A stretch of DNA of 21,106 nt from Pseudomonadota bacterium (lineage in GTDB: Bacteria; Pseudomonadota; Alphaproteobacteria; Rhizobiales; Hyphomicrobiaceae): NCBI GenBank assembly GCA_023410905.1, contig JAEYPL010000184.1, positions 1-21,106 on the forward strand, read 5' to 3'. Positions 5,695-13,663 of the stretch are shown piece by piece (within the stretch, counting starts at the first letter, position 1; each line of letters opens with the position of its first letter). The notes beneath the pieces are model-generated. The model was not told the DNA's origin and did not search any database. It worked only from the letters and a program-made list of their open reading frames with translations. The position numbers were made by a program, and so were the translations under genes.

Positions 5695-8046
5695 ATGAAG
5701 CGCAAGGACCTGAAGCCTGTATCGGCGACGCCTACGAGCAACGGCACGGCAAGTGTGCTTCCGTATCCCGATTTTCATTTTCCCGGAGAGGTGGGGCGCA
5801 CCTATCTCGAATCCGATCCTGCGCAATTCCCGAAACCCGTACGCGCGCCTAAAGGTGCGCCGAACATTCTCCTCATCCTCATCGACGACTGCGGATTCGG
5901 CCAGTACGGCACGTTCGGCGGCGGCATTCCCTCGCCCACCATGGACAAGCTCGCGGCCGAGGGCCTCCGCTACAATCGCTTTCACACGACGGCGCTCTGC
6001 AGCCCGACGCGCGCGGCACTGATCACCGGTCGCAATCATCACTCGACGGCATTTGCCAGCATCACGGAAGCCGCGACCGGATACGATGGCTACACGTGCA
6101 TCCTACCGAGAAGCTGCGGCACTGTCGGCGAAGTGCTGCGCCAGAACGGCTACATGACGGCGTGGATCGGCAAGAACCACAACACACCGACCTGGGAGAC
6201 GAGCCGCGCCGGCCCATTCGATCGTTGGGCCAACGGCCTCGGGTTCGACTACTTCTACGGCTTCAACGCCGGCGACATGAACCACTGGAATCCGATCCTG
6301 TATCAGAACCGGGATCTCGTGCCGGCCTCGACTGATCCGGACTATCACCTGACCACCGATCTTGCCGACAAGGCAATCGGCTGGGTGCAGGAAGTAAAGA
6401 GCATCGCACCCGACAGGCCTTATTTCCTCTACGTCGCGACAGGGGCCACGCACGCACCGCATCACACGCCGAAGGACTGGATCGCGAAGTTCAAGGGCAA
6501 GTTCGATGGTGGCTGGGACAAGTACCGCGAGGAGACGCTCGCGCGACAAAGGAAACTCGGCGTCGTTCCGAAGGATACCAAGCTCACCACGCGCTCGAAG
6601 GGATTGCCCGCGTGGGACTCACTCAACGCCGAGCAGAAGCGCCTCTATGCGCGCATGATGGAAGTGTTCGCCGGTTACGCCGCTCACTGCGACCACGAGC
6701 TCGGTCGCGTTGTCGAAGCGTGTAAGGATCTGCCCGACGCCGACAACACGCTCGTCATCTATATCGCGGGCGACAATGGTGCGAGCGCCGAGGGCGGCAT
6801 CGAAGGATCACTCTGCGAGAACATGTTCTTCAACGGCTTCTCGGAGAAGTGGCAGGACAATATCAAGGCCATCGACGAACTCGGTGGGCCGAAGCACTTC
6901 AATCACTTCCCGTCGGCGTGGGCGCACGCGATGAACACGCCCTTCCAGTGGACGAAGCAGGTCGCGAGCCACTTCGGCGGCACGCGCAATCCGATGATCA
7001 TCTCCTGGCCGAAGCGCATCAAAGACAAGGGCGAACTGCGAAGCCAGTTCCTGCACGTCATCGACATCGTGCCGACGCTGTACGAGGTCTGCGGCATCAC
7101 GCCACCGACTGAACTCAACGGCGTAACGCAGAAGCCGATCGAAGGGCATAGCTTCGCCGGCACCTTCGACGATGCCGACGCCGAAAATCCGCGCAAGACG
7201 CAATACTTCGAGCTGGGTTGCAATCGTGGGCTCTACCATGACGGTTGGATGATCTCCTGCCCGTCGTTCGTTCCCTGGGATCCGAACCGCAACGAGTGGG
7301 ATCCCGACAAAGCGCCGTGGGAACTCTACAAGATCGACGAGGACTTCTCGCAAGCTAACGACCTCGCCAAGAAATATCCGGAGAAGCTCCGCCAGCTTCA
7401 GGACATGTGGTGGGTCGAGGCTTCGAAATACAATGTCCTGCCGCTCGATTGGCGCGCGGTGATCCGCCTGAACGCCGAGGCCATGGGCCGCCCAAGTCTC
7501 ATGAGCGGCCGCAACAAGGTGACCTACTATCCAGGCACCATCGGTCTGCCCGACGCTGCATGCCCGCCGATGTGCAACAAGTCGTGGACGATCACCGCCG
7601 AGATCGAAGTATCCGACGACAAGGCTCAGGGCATGATCATCACGCACGGCGGTCTCGAAGGCGGTTACGGCCTCTATCTGCGCGATGGGAAACCGACGTT
7701 CGTCTACAATTTCCTGTCCGTAGAACGCACGACCTTGGCGGGCGAGGCCGCACTGCCCAAGGGCAAGGCGAAGCTCGTCGTGGATTTTGCCTATGACGGC
7801 GGCGGTATGGGCAAGGGCGGCGAAATCACGATGAAAGCCAACGGCAAGAAGATCGCCAGCGGCCGACTGAAGCGCACCATGCCGATCCAATTCTCGCTCG
7901 GCGAAGGTATCGACGTCGGCATGGATATCGGCTCACCCATCGACTTCACCTACGAGCTGCCATTCGCGTTCACCGGCAGGATCGAGAAGGTCACCGTCGA
8001 ACTGAAGCCCGACCCTGCCATGACACTCGCGGAGGCAGCCGAATAG
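5695..8046 (+). CDS. Cys-type arylsulfatase-family sulfatase with C-terminal lectin-like domain
   Basis: Hydrolase of 783 aa in the alkaline-phosphatase-like superfamily. Sulfatase motif CSPTR at residues 102-106, where Cys102 must be oxidised to formylglycine; metal-site motif NILLILIDDCGFG at 57-69 (Asp64, Asp65); GATHAPHH; and GDNGAS at 359-364 (Asp360, Asn361). About residues 630-775 form an extra domain rich in alternating strands (GGYGLYLRDGKPTFVYNFLS), resembling a concanavalin/LamG-like jelly roll. No signal peptide is visible, so it is probably cytoplasmic. The start at 5695 follows AGGAGG at 5678-5683; earlier in-frame ATGs (for example 5662) lack such a site. It is predicted to cleave sulfate esters for sulfur scavenging, but no sulfate transporter, sulfonate gene or formylglycine-generating enzyme is in the window. 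The substrate is unknown. Confidence 0.92.
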   Translation: MKRKDLKPVSATPTSNGTASVLPYPDFHFPGEVGRTYLESDPAQFPKPVRAPKGAPNILLILIDDCGFGQYGTFGGGIPSPTMDKLAAEGLRYNRFHTTALCSPTRAALITGRNHHSTAFASITEAATGYDGYTCILPRSCGTVGEVLRQNGYMTAWIGKNHNTPTWETSRAGPFDRWANGLGFDYFYGFNAGDMNHWNPILYQNRDLVPASTDPDYHLTTDLADKAIGWVQEVKSIAPDRPYFLYVATGATHAPHHTPKDWIAKFKGKFDGGWDKYREETLARQRKLGVVPKDTKLTTRSKGLPAWDSLNAEQKRLYARMMEVFAGYAAHCDHELGRVVEACKDLPDADNTLVIYIAGDNGASAEGGIEGSLCENMFFNGFSEKWQDNIKAIDELGGPKHFNHFPSAWAHAMNTPFQWTKQVASHFGGTRNPMIISWPKRIKDKGELRSQFLHVIDIVPTLYEVCGITPPTELNGVTQKPIEGHSFAGTFDDADAENPRKTQYFELGCNRGLYHDGWMISCPSFVPWDPNRNEWDPDKAPWELYKIDEDFSQANDLAKKYPEKLRQLQDMWWVEASKYNVLPLDWRAVIRLNAEAMGRPSLMSGRNKVTYYPGTIGLPDAACPPMCNKSWTITAEIEVSDDKAQGMIITHGGLEGGYGLYLRDGKPTFVYNFLSVERTTLAGEAALPKGKAKLVVDFAYDGGGMGKGGEITMKANGKKIASGRLKRTMPIQFSLGEGIDVGMDIGSPIDFTYELPFAFTGRIEKVTVELKPDPAMTLAEAAE

Positions 8047-8157
8047 CACTGAGGCATGTGGGCCCGCGATTTCTCGGACTCGCCATTAGCGCCGCCGAGG
8101 GTTCTGCATTAGAGTTGGCGGACTGCTACCGCGAGCTCGAATGCTGAAGAGGGCTGC

Positions 8158-8700
8158 ATGAAAATCTTGCCCCAGGTCCTTCTGGCCTGTTTGCTGGCGA
8201 TGGTCTCGACCGGCGCTCGGGCTGAACTGAGCGTCGGATCACCCGCTCCGACCTTCTCCATTCCTGCTGCGCTCGGCGGCAAGGACATCGTCTTTGATCT
8301 CGCTAAATCGCTGAGCAAAGGCCCCGTCGTCGTCTATTTCTATCCGAAGAGCTTCACGTCCGTCTGCACAGAGGAAGCCCGCCTTTTTGCAGAGGCCATG
8401 GACGAATTCGAGAAGCTGGGCGCCGCAGTGATCGGCATCTCGACGGACACTTTGGAGACACAGCGCGAATTCTCGAGTTTGGGATGTCGCGACAAATTTC
8501 CGGTCGGCGCCGATCCTGACGGCAAGGTCGTGCGCGCCTACGAAGCCGCGCGAGGGACCGCTTCCCGCGTCATGGCGAGCCGCACGTCGTATGTGATTGC
8601 GCCGAAAGGCACGATTGAAGCTGTGCTCACATCCTCGGACGCTGAAAGCCACATCCAGTTTGCTCTCAAATCCATTCGCGCATGGAAGGCCAAGAGCTGA
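8158..8700 (+). CDS. Exported peroxiredoxin (AhpC/TSA, BCP-like)
   Basis: Protein of 180 aa with a signal peptide (MKILPQVLLACLLAMVSTGARA, cleavage about residue 22), so the enzyme probably acts in the periplasm. The thioredoxin-fold peroxiredoxin core follows: VGSPAPTFSIP, VVVYFYPKSFTSVCTEEARLF with peroxidatic Cys70 in TSVC, ISTDTLETQREF, FPVGADPDGKVVRAY, and SRTSYVIAPKGTI with the conserved Arg. The position five residues after Cys70, used for the resolving cysteine in many BCP/PrxQ proteins, is not Cys; Cys110 (SLGCRDKF) is the only later cysteine. It therefore could be a 1-Cys enzyme or use Cys110. AGAGGG lies just upstream of the ATG. It is on the same strand as the sulfatase (111-bp gap) and convergent with the AraC gene, with 4 bp between stops. 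Confidence 0.88.
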   Translation: MKILPQVLLACLLAMVSTGARAELSVGSPAPTFSIPAALGGKDIVFDLAKSLSKGPVVVYFYPKSFTSVCTEEARLFAEAMDEFEKLGAAVIGISTDTLETQREFSSLGCRDKFPVGADPDGKVVRAYEAARGTASRVMASRTSYVIAPKGTIEAVLTSSDAESHIQFALKSIRAWKAKS

Positions 8701-8704
8701 GGCC

Positions 8705-9739
8705 TCACGCCTCGCTCTGATCGCCCACCGCGGCATTCGCATCGCGCCACGTCGCGGGCGGCACGCCGACGGCGCGGCGGAAGGCACGACTGAACGCAGC
8801 CTCGGACTCGTAGCCGACGCGCGCCGCCAACTCGGCAATTCCGGCATTGCTTTCACGCAGCAGACGACGCGCAAGTTGCATCCGCCAGCTCGCGAGGTAC
8901 TGGATCGGCGCTTCGCCGATGAGATCCACGAACCGCTTGGCCAGCGCCGAGCGTGAGGCGCCTGCTTCCTGCGCGAGCATCTCGACCGTCCAGGCGCGGG
9001 CAGGTTCGGCGTGCATGAGAGCGAGCGCGCGCCCGACGTGCGGGTCGTTCAGTCCTGCAAGCCAGCCACTATGGCCTTCGCTGATGTACGTGAGCTGCCA
9101 TCGCAGCACCTCCATGAAGAGCAGCTCCGACAAGCGGCCGAGAACAGCACGATTGCCCGGCCCCGAGCGCGCCGTCTCGCGGGCGAGATGATCGGTGGCA
9201 GCCTGCCACCACTGCGCCGGCTCGGACAATCTGACCGGTGCGCCATAGGGATCCGTATCCGTATAGGCCTCCAGCCACAGCGCACCGTCACGCACGCGGA
9301 TGCACGTGAGCGCCGGCATGGCTTCGATGAGCGGACCGAAACGCTGGTCCGAATGCAGGAAGCCGCAGATGAAGCGCGCTTCCTCACCGCCACCGCCGTG
9401 ACGAAGAACGGTGATGCGATCGGCCGCCGGGTGGTAAATGTCCCTTATGGGAACGGGCGCGACGTCCTTGGCGCTCGCCAGCACGTGCTGGCTGCCGCGC
9501 GCGAAGACCACCACATCGCCCGCCTCGAAGGCGATCGGCGCCATTTGCCCCCAGCTCAGCCAACACCTGCCGCCGGTCGCTATATGAAAGGGCGTGATCA
9601 CCTCCGCGCCCGGAAAGAAGCGCTTGGCGAGCATGTCCGGGGGCGAGGAAAGAATGCCCCAGGGGTGCGTGAACTCGGCGCAGAAGTGGATTGCGCCTGA
9701 GAACCTGACGACGCGCAGGACTTCGGACAGAACGTCCAT
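8705..9739 (-). CDS. AraC family transcriptional regulator with N-terminal cupin
   Basis: Protein of 344 aa. The N-terminal part (residues about 1-190) is the cupin type found in many AraC proteins (MDVLSEVLRVVRFSGAIHFC, FHIATGGRCWL, FEAGDVVVFARGSQHVLA, FICGFLHSD). The C-terminal part (about 235-335) has the two AraC helix-turn-helix units: WTVEMLAQEAGASRSALAKR, then IAELAARVGYESEAAFSRAF, followed by RRAVGVPPATWR. GGGGAGG directly precedes the ATG at 9739. It is divergent from the methyltransferase-OsmC pair across 127 bp. AraC proteins with this cupin usually activate an adjacent gene in response to a small molecule, so that pair is the probable target. I found no convincing operator in the gap. 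Confidence 0.92.
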   Translation of the reverse strand: MDVLSEVLRVVRFSGAIHFCAEFTHPWGILSSPPDMLAKRFFPGAEVITPFHIATGGRCWLSWGQMAPIAFEAGDVVVFARGSQHVLASAKDVAPVPIRDIYHPAADRITVLRHGGGGEEARFICGFLHSDQRFGPLIEAMPALTCIRVRDGALWLEAYTDTDPYGAPVRLSEPAQWWQAATDHLARETARSGPGNRAVLGRLSELLFMEVLRWQLTYISEGHSGWLAGLNDPHVGRALALMHAEPARAWTVEMLAQEAGASRSALAKRFVDLIGEAPIQYLASWRMQLARRLLRESNAGIAELAARVGYESEAAFSRAFRRAVGVPPATWRDANAAVGDQSEA

Positions 9740-9866
9740 CTCACCTCCCCGGACCTGGCTCAGGCCATCGGAATTGGCGTTTCGGCAAAGTTTCCCGGTG
9801 TTCCGGTCATTCCGTCAAGGCGGATGTCGCGGCAGGCTTAGCGCGCAGAAACATCGCGGGAGAACA

Positions 9867-10682
9867 ATGGACGCAAAGCTACAAAAACGCGTGCAACGCT
9901 ATGGCTGGGACAAGGCCGCGGCGCACTACGAGCGCTATTGGCAGGATCAGCTCGAGCCGGCACAGACAGCCCTCCTCGATCAGGCTCGGCTCAAGCCCGG
10001 CGAGCGGGTCATCGATGTCGCCTGCGGTACCGGCCTCGTGACGCTCAGGGCCGCGCGCGAGGTGGAGCCGGACGGCGAGGTGATCGGCACCGACATCTCG
10101 GAGGAAATGGTCGCGACGGCCTCAGCCTTCGGACGCGCTCAACGGGCAACCAACGCCTCATTCGCCCGCATGGACGCCGAGGCGCTCGACTTCGCGGACG
10201 GCACCTTCGATGTCGCGCTTTGTGCGCTCGGCCTGATGTACGCGCCGGATCCCGAGCGCGCGGTCGCGGAGATGTTGCGGGTCACGAAGCCACGCGGCCG
10301 CGCAGTCTGCGCCGTATGGGGCGAGCGCCGCCTGTGCGCATGGGCATCCATATTTCCGATCGTCGATGCCCGCGTGCAGTCCGAAGTCTGCCCCATGTTC
10401 TTCCGCATCGGCACGGGCGATGCGTTGCGCCTTGCCTTCAGTACCGCTGGCTTTCGCGACATTTCACTCCGGCGCCTGCAGACTACGCTGATCTACTCGA
10501 GCGCCGCCGAAGCCTGCGCCGCGGCCTTCATCGGCGGGCCAGTGGCGCTCGCCTACAGCCGCTTCTCCGGCGAGATGAAGGCGGAGGCCGAACAGGAATA
10601 CCTGCATTCGATCCGGGAGTATCGCGTGGGCCATGGCTACGCGATCCCGGGGGAATTCGTCATTGTGGCCGGCAGCAAATAG
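9867..10682 (+). CDS. Class I SAM-dependent methyltransferase (UbiE/Methyltransf_11-like)
   Basis: Protein of 271 aa starting MDAKLQKRVQRYGWDKAAAH. SAM-binding motif I is VIDVACGTGLVTL at about residues 48-60, the acidic ribose-binding residue lies in VIGTDIS, motif II-like FDVALCALGLMYAPDPERAV follows, and MLRVTKPRGRAVCAVWG is the post-II strand. The start at 9867 is where family similarity begins; the open frame extends 91 codons further without similarity. The acceptor is unknown. Such stand-alone enzymes are often annotated as ubiquinone-type by homology only, and nothing here supports a role in quinone synthesis. It lies 14 bp before the OsmC gene, very probably in one transcript, under the divergent AraC regulator. 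Confidence 0.88.
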   Translation: MDAKLQKRVQRYGWDKAAAHYERYWQDQLEPAQTALLDQARLKPGERVIDVACGTGLVTLRAAREVEPDGEVIGTDISEEMVATASAFGRAQRATNASFARMDAEALDFADGTFDVALCALGLMYAPDPERAVAEMLRVTKPRGRAVCAVWGERRLCAWASIFPIVDARVQSEVCPMFFRIGTGDALRLAFSTAGFRDISLRRLQTTLIYSSAAEACAAAFIGGPVALAYSRFSGEMKAEAEQEYLHSIREYRVGHGYAIPGEFVIVAGSK

Positions 10683-10696
10683 CGAGGAGACGATCC

Positions 10697-11209
10697 ATGT
10701 CCAATCTGAGCGCAAAGTCATCCCTCGAACGGGCACAGAGACTTTTCCTCGAGAAGCCCGCAGCTGCGAAAAAGCCGAACACGACCGCCACGGCCGTATG
10801 GCGCGATGGCTTACTCTGCGAGGTTGCTGGCCCGGGCAGCGAGAGGGCCACAACGGATATCCCCGAGCCCATGGGCGGCAGTGGCGCCGGCTCCAATCCC
10901 GGCTGGCTCCTGCGTGCGGGGATTGCCTCCTGCGCGGCAACAGCGATCGCCATGCGGGCCGCCATGCAGGGCATTGCGTTGCGCACGCTGGAGGTCAACG
11001 TGAAGAGCGAGTCCGATGCGCGCGGCCTCGTCGGCATTCCCGACGTGCCGACCACGCTCGGCAACATGCGCATGTCGATCAGGATCGCGGCTGATGGTGC
11101 CGACGAAGCGACGTTGCGAGAGCTGGCGGCCTGGGGCGAAGCCAATTCGCCGGTGAGTTGCACTCTCCGCGATCGGCCCGAGGTCGCGGTGGAGATCGAG
11201 GTCGCATAA
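10697..11209 (+). CDS. OsmC family protein
   Basis: Protein of 170 aa, slightly longer than classic OsmC/Ohr (about 140). Both redox cysteines have counterparts: Cys79 in LLRAGIASCAATAIAMRAAM, the long central helix, and Cys155 in SPVSCTLRD near the C-terminus. The segment EPMGGSGAGSNPGWLL corresponds to the family's loop before that helix. Ohr and OsmC reduce organic hydroperoxides with the paired cysteines; this sequence is nearer the general OsmC branch than Ohr, so peroxide reduction is probable but not certain. GAGGAGA lies just upstream of ATG 10697. The gene is translated right after the methyltransferase (14-bp gap). No export signal is seen. Confidence 0.88.
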   Translation: MSNLSAKSSLERAQRLFLEKPAAAKKPNTTATAVWRDGLLCEVAGPGSERATTDIPEPMGGSGAGSNPGWLLRAGIASCAATAIAMRAAMQGIALRTLEVNVKSESDARGLVGIPDVPTTLGNMRMSIRIAADGADEATLRELAAWGEANSPVSCTLRDRPEVAVEIEVA

Positions 11210-11234
11210 CCCGATCGCCACCGCATTTCATCAC

Positions 11235-12254
11235 CTATCCGTTCCGGTACGTATAGCTGTAACCATTGAGTGCCGGCGCGCCGCCGAGGTGGGCGTAGAG
11301 CACCTTCGAGCCCTCGGGGAAGTAGCCCTTCTTCACGAGGTCGATCATGCCCTGCATGGATTTGCCCTCGTAGACGGGGTCCGTGATCATGGCCTCGGTG
11401 CGCGCGGCGAGACGGATGGCGTCGTTCGTCTCGGCGCTCGGGACGCCGTAGGCCGGATAGGCGTAATCGTTGATGATCACGATCTCGTCGTCGCGTACTT
11501 TGCGACCGAGTTCGACGAGTTCCGCTGTGCCGTCGACGATCTCGCGCACCTGCTCGCGCGTTTGCGCCGGCGTGCCTGATGCGTCGATGCCGATCACGCG
11601 ATCGGCGCGGTTGTCATCGGCGAATCCTACGATCATGCCGGCCTGCGTCGAGCCCGTGACAACGCACACGATGATGTAGTCGAACTTGAAACCGAGCTCG
11701 GCCTCCTGCTTGCGCACTTCTTCCGCGAAGCCGACATAGCCGAGGCCGCCGTACTTGTGCACTGAAGCGCCGGCCGGAATACCGTAGGGCTTGCCGCCGG
11801 CATCCTTCACGGACTGGATAGCGTCTTCCCAGCTCTTGCGGATGCCGATGTCGAAGCCGTCCGGCATGATGCGGCTGTCGGCGCCCATGAGGCGCGTCAT
11901 GAGAATATTGCCGACGCGGTCGTAGACGGCATCCTCATGCGGCACCCAGCTCTCCTGGATGACCACGCATTTCATGCCGATCTTCGCCGCCGTCGCCGCC
12001 ACCATGCGCGTGTGGTTCGACTGCACGCCGCCGATAGAGACGAGCGTGTCCGCGTTCGAGGCGATGGCATCCGGCACGATGTACTCGAGCTTGCGCAGCT
12101 TGTTGCCGCCCATGGCGAGGCCCGAATTGCAGTCATCGCGCTTGGCGTAGATCTGCACCTTGCCGCCGATTGCCGCTGTCAGGCGCGGCAGATGCTCGAT
12201 CGGCGTCGGGCCGAAAGTGAGCGGATAGCGTTCGAACTTGTCGAGCCTGAGCAT
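11235..12254 (-). CDS. acdS: 1-aminocyclopropane-1-carboxylate (ACC) deaminase
   Basis: PLP enzyme of 339 aa that opens ACC, the plant ethylene precursor, to 2-oxobutyrate and ammonia. The sequence follows the AcdS pattern throughout: RYPLTFGPTPIEHLPRL, YAKRDDCNSGLAMGGNK with PLP Lys52, VSIGGVQSNHTR with Ser79, TGSTQAGMIVGF, TDPVYEGKSMQGMI, and KVLYAHLGGAPALN. The residues used to separate true deaminases from D-cysteine desulfhydrases are both present: Glu296 and Leu323 (Glu295 and Leu322 in Pseudomonas numbering). The start at 12254 is preferred over the ATG at 12260 because GGGAG lies six bases before it but touches the earlier one. The divergent Lrp-type gene is the usual acdR partner. 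The enzyme suggests contact with plants, or use of ACC as a nitrogen source. Confidence 0.95.
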   Translation of the reverse strand: MLRLDKFERYPLTFGPTPIEHLPRLTAAIGGKVQIYAKRDDCNSGLAMGGNKLRKLEYIVPDAIASNADTLVSIGGVQSNHTRMVAATAAKIGMKCVVIQESWVPHEDAVYDRVGNILMTRLMGADSRIMPDGFDIGIRKSWEDAIQSVKDAGGKPYGIPAGASVHKYGGLGYVGFAEEVRKQEAELGFKFDYIIVCVVTGSTQAGMIVGFADDNRADRVIGIDASGTPAQTREQVREIVDGTAELVELGRKVRDDEIVIINDYAYPAYGVPSAETNDAIRLAARTEAMITDPVYEGKSMQGMIDLVKKGYFPEGSKVLYAHLGGAPALNGYSYTYRNG

Positions 12255-12340
12255 GAGCATCTCCCGTTGCGAAAGTGCCCGGAATCTAGCTCATACCAAG
12301 AGATAGGTGCTTTCAAATCGTGCCTGAAGTACGTTTTCCT

Positions 12341-12355
12341 GCACCTCTCAGGTGC
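12341..12355. promoter_or_regulatory. Candidate AcdR/Lrp operator between acdS and acdR
   Basis: A perfect dyad, GCACCT-ctc-AGGTGC. Further half-sites occur at 12305-12310 (AGGTGC) and 12320-12325 (GTGCCT). The dyad ends 7 bp before a possible -10 box, TATGAT (12363-12368), for the regulator gene, so it would cover the -35 region there. This fits autoregulation plus control of divergent acdS; binding has not been shown for this sequence. Confidence 0.45.
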
Positions 12356-12393
12356 CTCGTTATATGATATTTCTATCAATCAGTGGCCATAAT

Positions 12394-12882
12394 ATGAAAG
12401 AATCGACCAAGACATCCGAAGCCCATGAACTCGATCGCCTGGACCGCCGCATACTCCAGCGGCTCCAGCGCGACGGACGCATGACCAATGCCGATCTCGC
12501 CAAAGCCGTGAACGCGAGCGCCGCCACGTGCCACCGCCGCACTGAGCAGCTCTTCAAAAGCGGCTACATCCGCCGCGTGCGCGCCGAGATCGCGCCGGAG
12601 AAAGTAGAGCGCGGGACACTCGTCATGGTCGGTGTCGTGCTGGATCGCTCGACGCCCGAGAGCTTCGGCGCCTTCGAGGCGGCTGTGCGGAAGCTGTCGT
12701 TCGTGCTCGACTGTCATCTCGTAGCGGGCGACTTCGATTTCTTTCTGAAAATCCGCGTGCGCGACCTCGCCGACTTCAATCGACTGCACGGCGAGCAGCT
12801 CATCGGCCTGCCCGCCGTACGCCAGACGCGAACGTTCTTCGTGATGAAGGAGGTGATCGACAACGCGCCTCTGGATTTCTGA
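12394..12882 (+). CDS. acdR: Lrp/AsnC family regulator, AcdR-like
   Basis: Protein of 162 aa. The N-terminal winged helix is clear: LDRLDRRILQRLQRDGRMTN, ADLAKAVNASAATCHRRTEQ, then LFKSGYIRRVRAEIAPEKV at about residues 12-70. The C-terminal RAM/AsnC ligand-binding domain follows (VMVGVVLDRSTPESFGAFEA, LDCHLVAGDFDFFLKIRVRD, LPAVRQTRTFFVMKEV). Lrp-type AcdR, divergent from acdS, is the known control arrangement in many proteobacteria, where it responds to ACC or leucine. I chose ATG 12394: the possible -10 box at 12363-12368 lies upstream of it, while the earlier in-frame ATG at 12364 falls inside that box. No strong ribosome site is visible. The gene is convergent with the frameshifted MAPEG gene. 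Confidence 0.88.
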   Translation: MKESTKTSEAHELDRLDRRILQRLQRDGRMTNADLAKAVNASAATCHRRTEQLFKSGYIRRVRAEIAPEKVERGTLVMVGVVLDRSTPESFGAFEAAVRKLSFVLDCHLVAGDFDFFLKIRVRDLADFNRLHGEQLIGLPAVRQTRTFFVMKEVIDNAPLDF

Positions 12883-12893
12883 GAGCCGGCGCT

Positions 12894-13357
12894 TCAGCCG
12901 AGTGCGGCGATCAGCGTGTACCCGGTCATGAAGATCAGAATGAGGGAACCCGGAGTCCACAGCATCGCGCGCATATCGTGGTCTGCGCCGTGAAATAGGC
13001 CGCGAAATGCAGGAGCCTGGTGACCACATAGCCATAGAGCAGCCACTGCGCGAGACGCAGGGATGGCTCGGCCAGAACGAACAGCAGGCCCGCCACCAGA
13101 AAATAGGGAATGCTCTCGAGGTCATTCAGCTGAATGCGCCGGATGCGCTCGACGCTATCGTTGGGCTGCAACTGCACGGGATCGGGATTCGGGTTGAGTG
13201 GCGTGCGGCGAATGTCCTCGGGCGAGCGGAAGCCGCCGTTCGCCTTCATCATCCGAACCACCGTCAGCCAGGACATGCTGACGGCCTTCAAGATCATGAT
13301 CGTGGCGGCGATGACATAGGTGGCAAACAGCGGGTTGCCGAAACTGAGCTTATCCAT
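12894..13357 (-). pseudogene. MAPEG family membrane protein, one-base frameshift
   Basis: From ATG 13357 (or 13369) the frame gives MDKLSFGNPLFATYVIAATI, then MILKAVSMSWLTVVRMMKAN, NDLESIPYFLVAGLLFVLAE, and LLYGYVVTRLLHFAAYFTAQ: the first three helices of a MAPEG protein (membrane-associated eicosanoid and glutathione metabolism). After AQT one base is missing near 12980/12981. With a one-base correction the sequence continues HDMRAMLWTPGSLILIFMTG and YTLIAALG, then TGA at 12896-12894, which supplies the expected last helix and a normal total of about 154 aa. Uncorrected, the frame ends at 12935 in unrelated residues. The lost base is probably one C of a CCC run (ACC CAC). It could be a true pseudogene or a homopolymer sequencing error. 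Confidence 0.82.
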
Positions 13358-13439
13358 TGTGGAATCCATGCTGAAGTCGGCGCGCATCCTGGACGAGCAC
13401 CGCCCTCTCGTCATGTGAAAAGGAGGTGGGCTCGATGTT

Positions 13440-13658
13440 GTGCCTCCCTTCAACGTCCAAGCACGGCAACTGCCGCACGACCGAGACGCCGAGCGGTTGC
13501 CGATCCACACGCTGATCGGCACGCCGGAACCGTGTCCGCGACTGATGGACGGCGTGACACGGCCCGAAAGCCTCGCCATGTACGCCGCCGGTCGCCCGCT
13601 CGAGCAGGCGGCACGCGACTCCTACGCGGTCACCTATGCGGAGCCGGAGAACGAGTGA
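13440..13658 (+). CDS. Small hypothetical protein
   Basis: Possible 72-aa protein from a GTG at 13440, with AGGAGGTG at 13421-13428. I do not recognise it. Third codon positions are strongly G/C throughout, like the surrounding real genes, which argues for coding: PPFNVQARQLPHDRDAERLP, then IHTLIGTPEPCPRLMDGVTR, then ESLAMYAAGRPLEQAARDSY. There is no signal peptide or membrane helix. An ATG at 13435 is better placed relative to the ribosome site but opens a different, 27-codon frame, so the start is uncertain. It could also be a 3' fragment of a longer lost gene, since an in-frame stop lies at 13416. It ends 5 bp before the convergent SRPBCC gene. Confidence 0.45.
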   Translation: MPPFNVQARQLPHDRDAERLPIHTLIGTPEPCPRLMDGVTRPESLAMYAAGRPLEQAARDSYAVTYAEPENE

Positions 13659-13663
13659 ACGGC

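Noticed and set aside
6808..7890. Long minus-strand open frame of 360 codons
   Set aside because: It lies antisense inside the sulfatase gene, has no family similarity, and reflects the GC-rich codon use of the real gene. The same holds for the plus-strand frame at 1984-3141 in the P450 gene and the minus-strand frame at 19499-20584 in priA.
12261..12393. Possible sigma-54 (-24/-12) promoter for acdS, as in NifA-controlled acdS genes
   Set aside because: A GGCACG string exists on the minus strand, but no GC is found at the required ten-base spacing.
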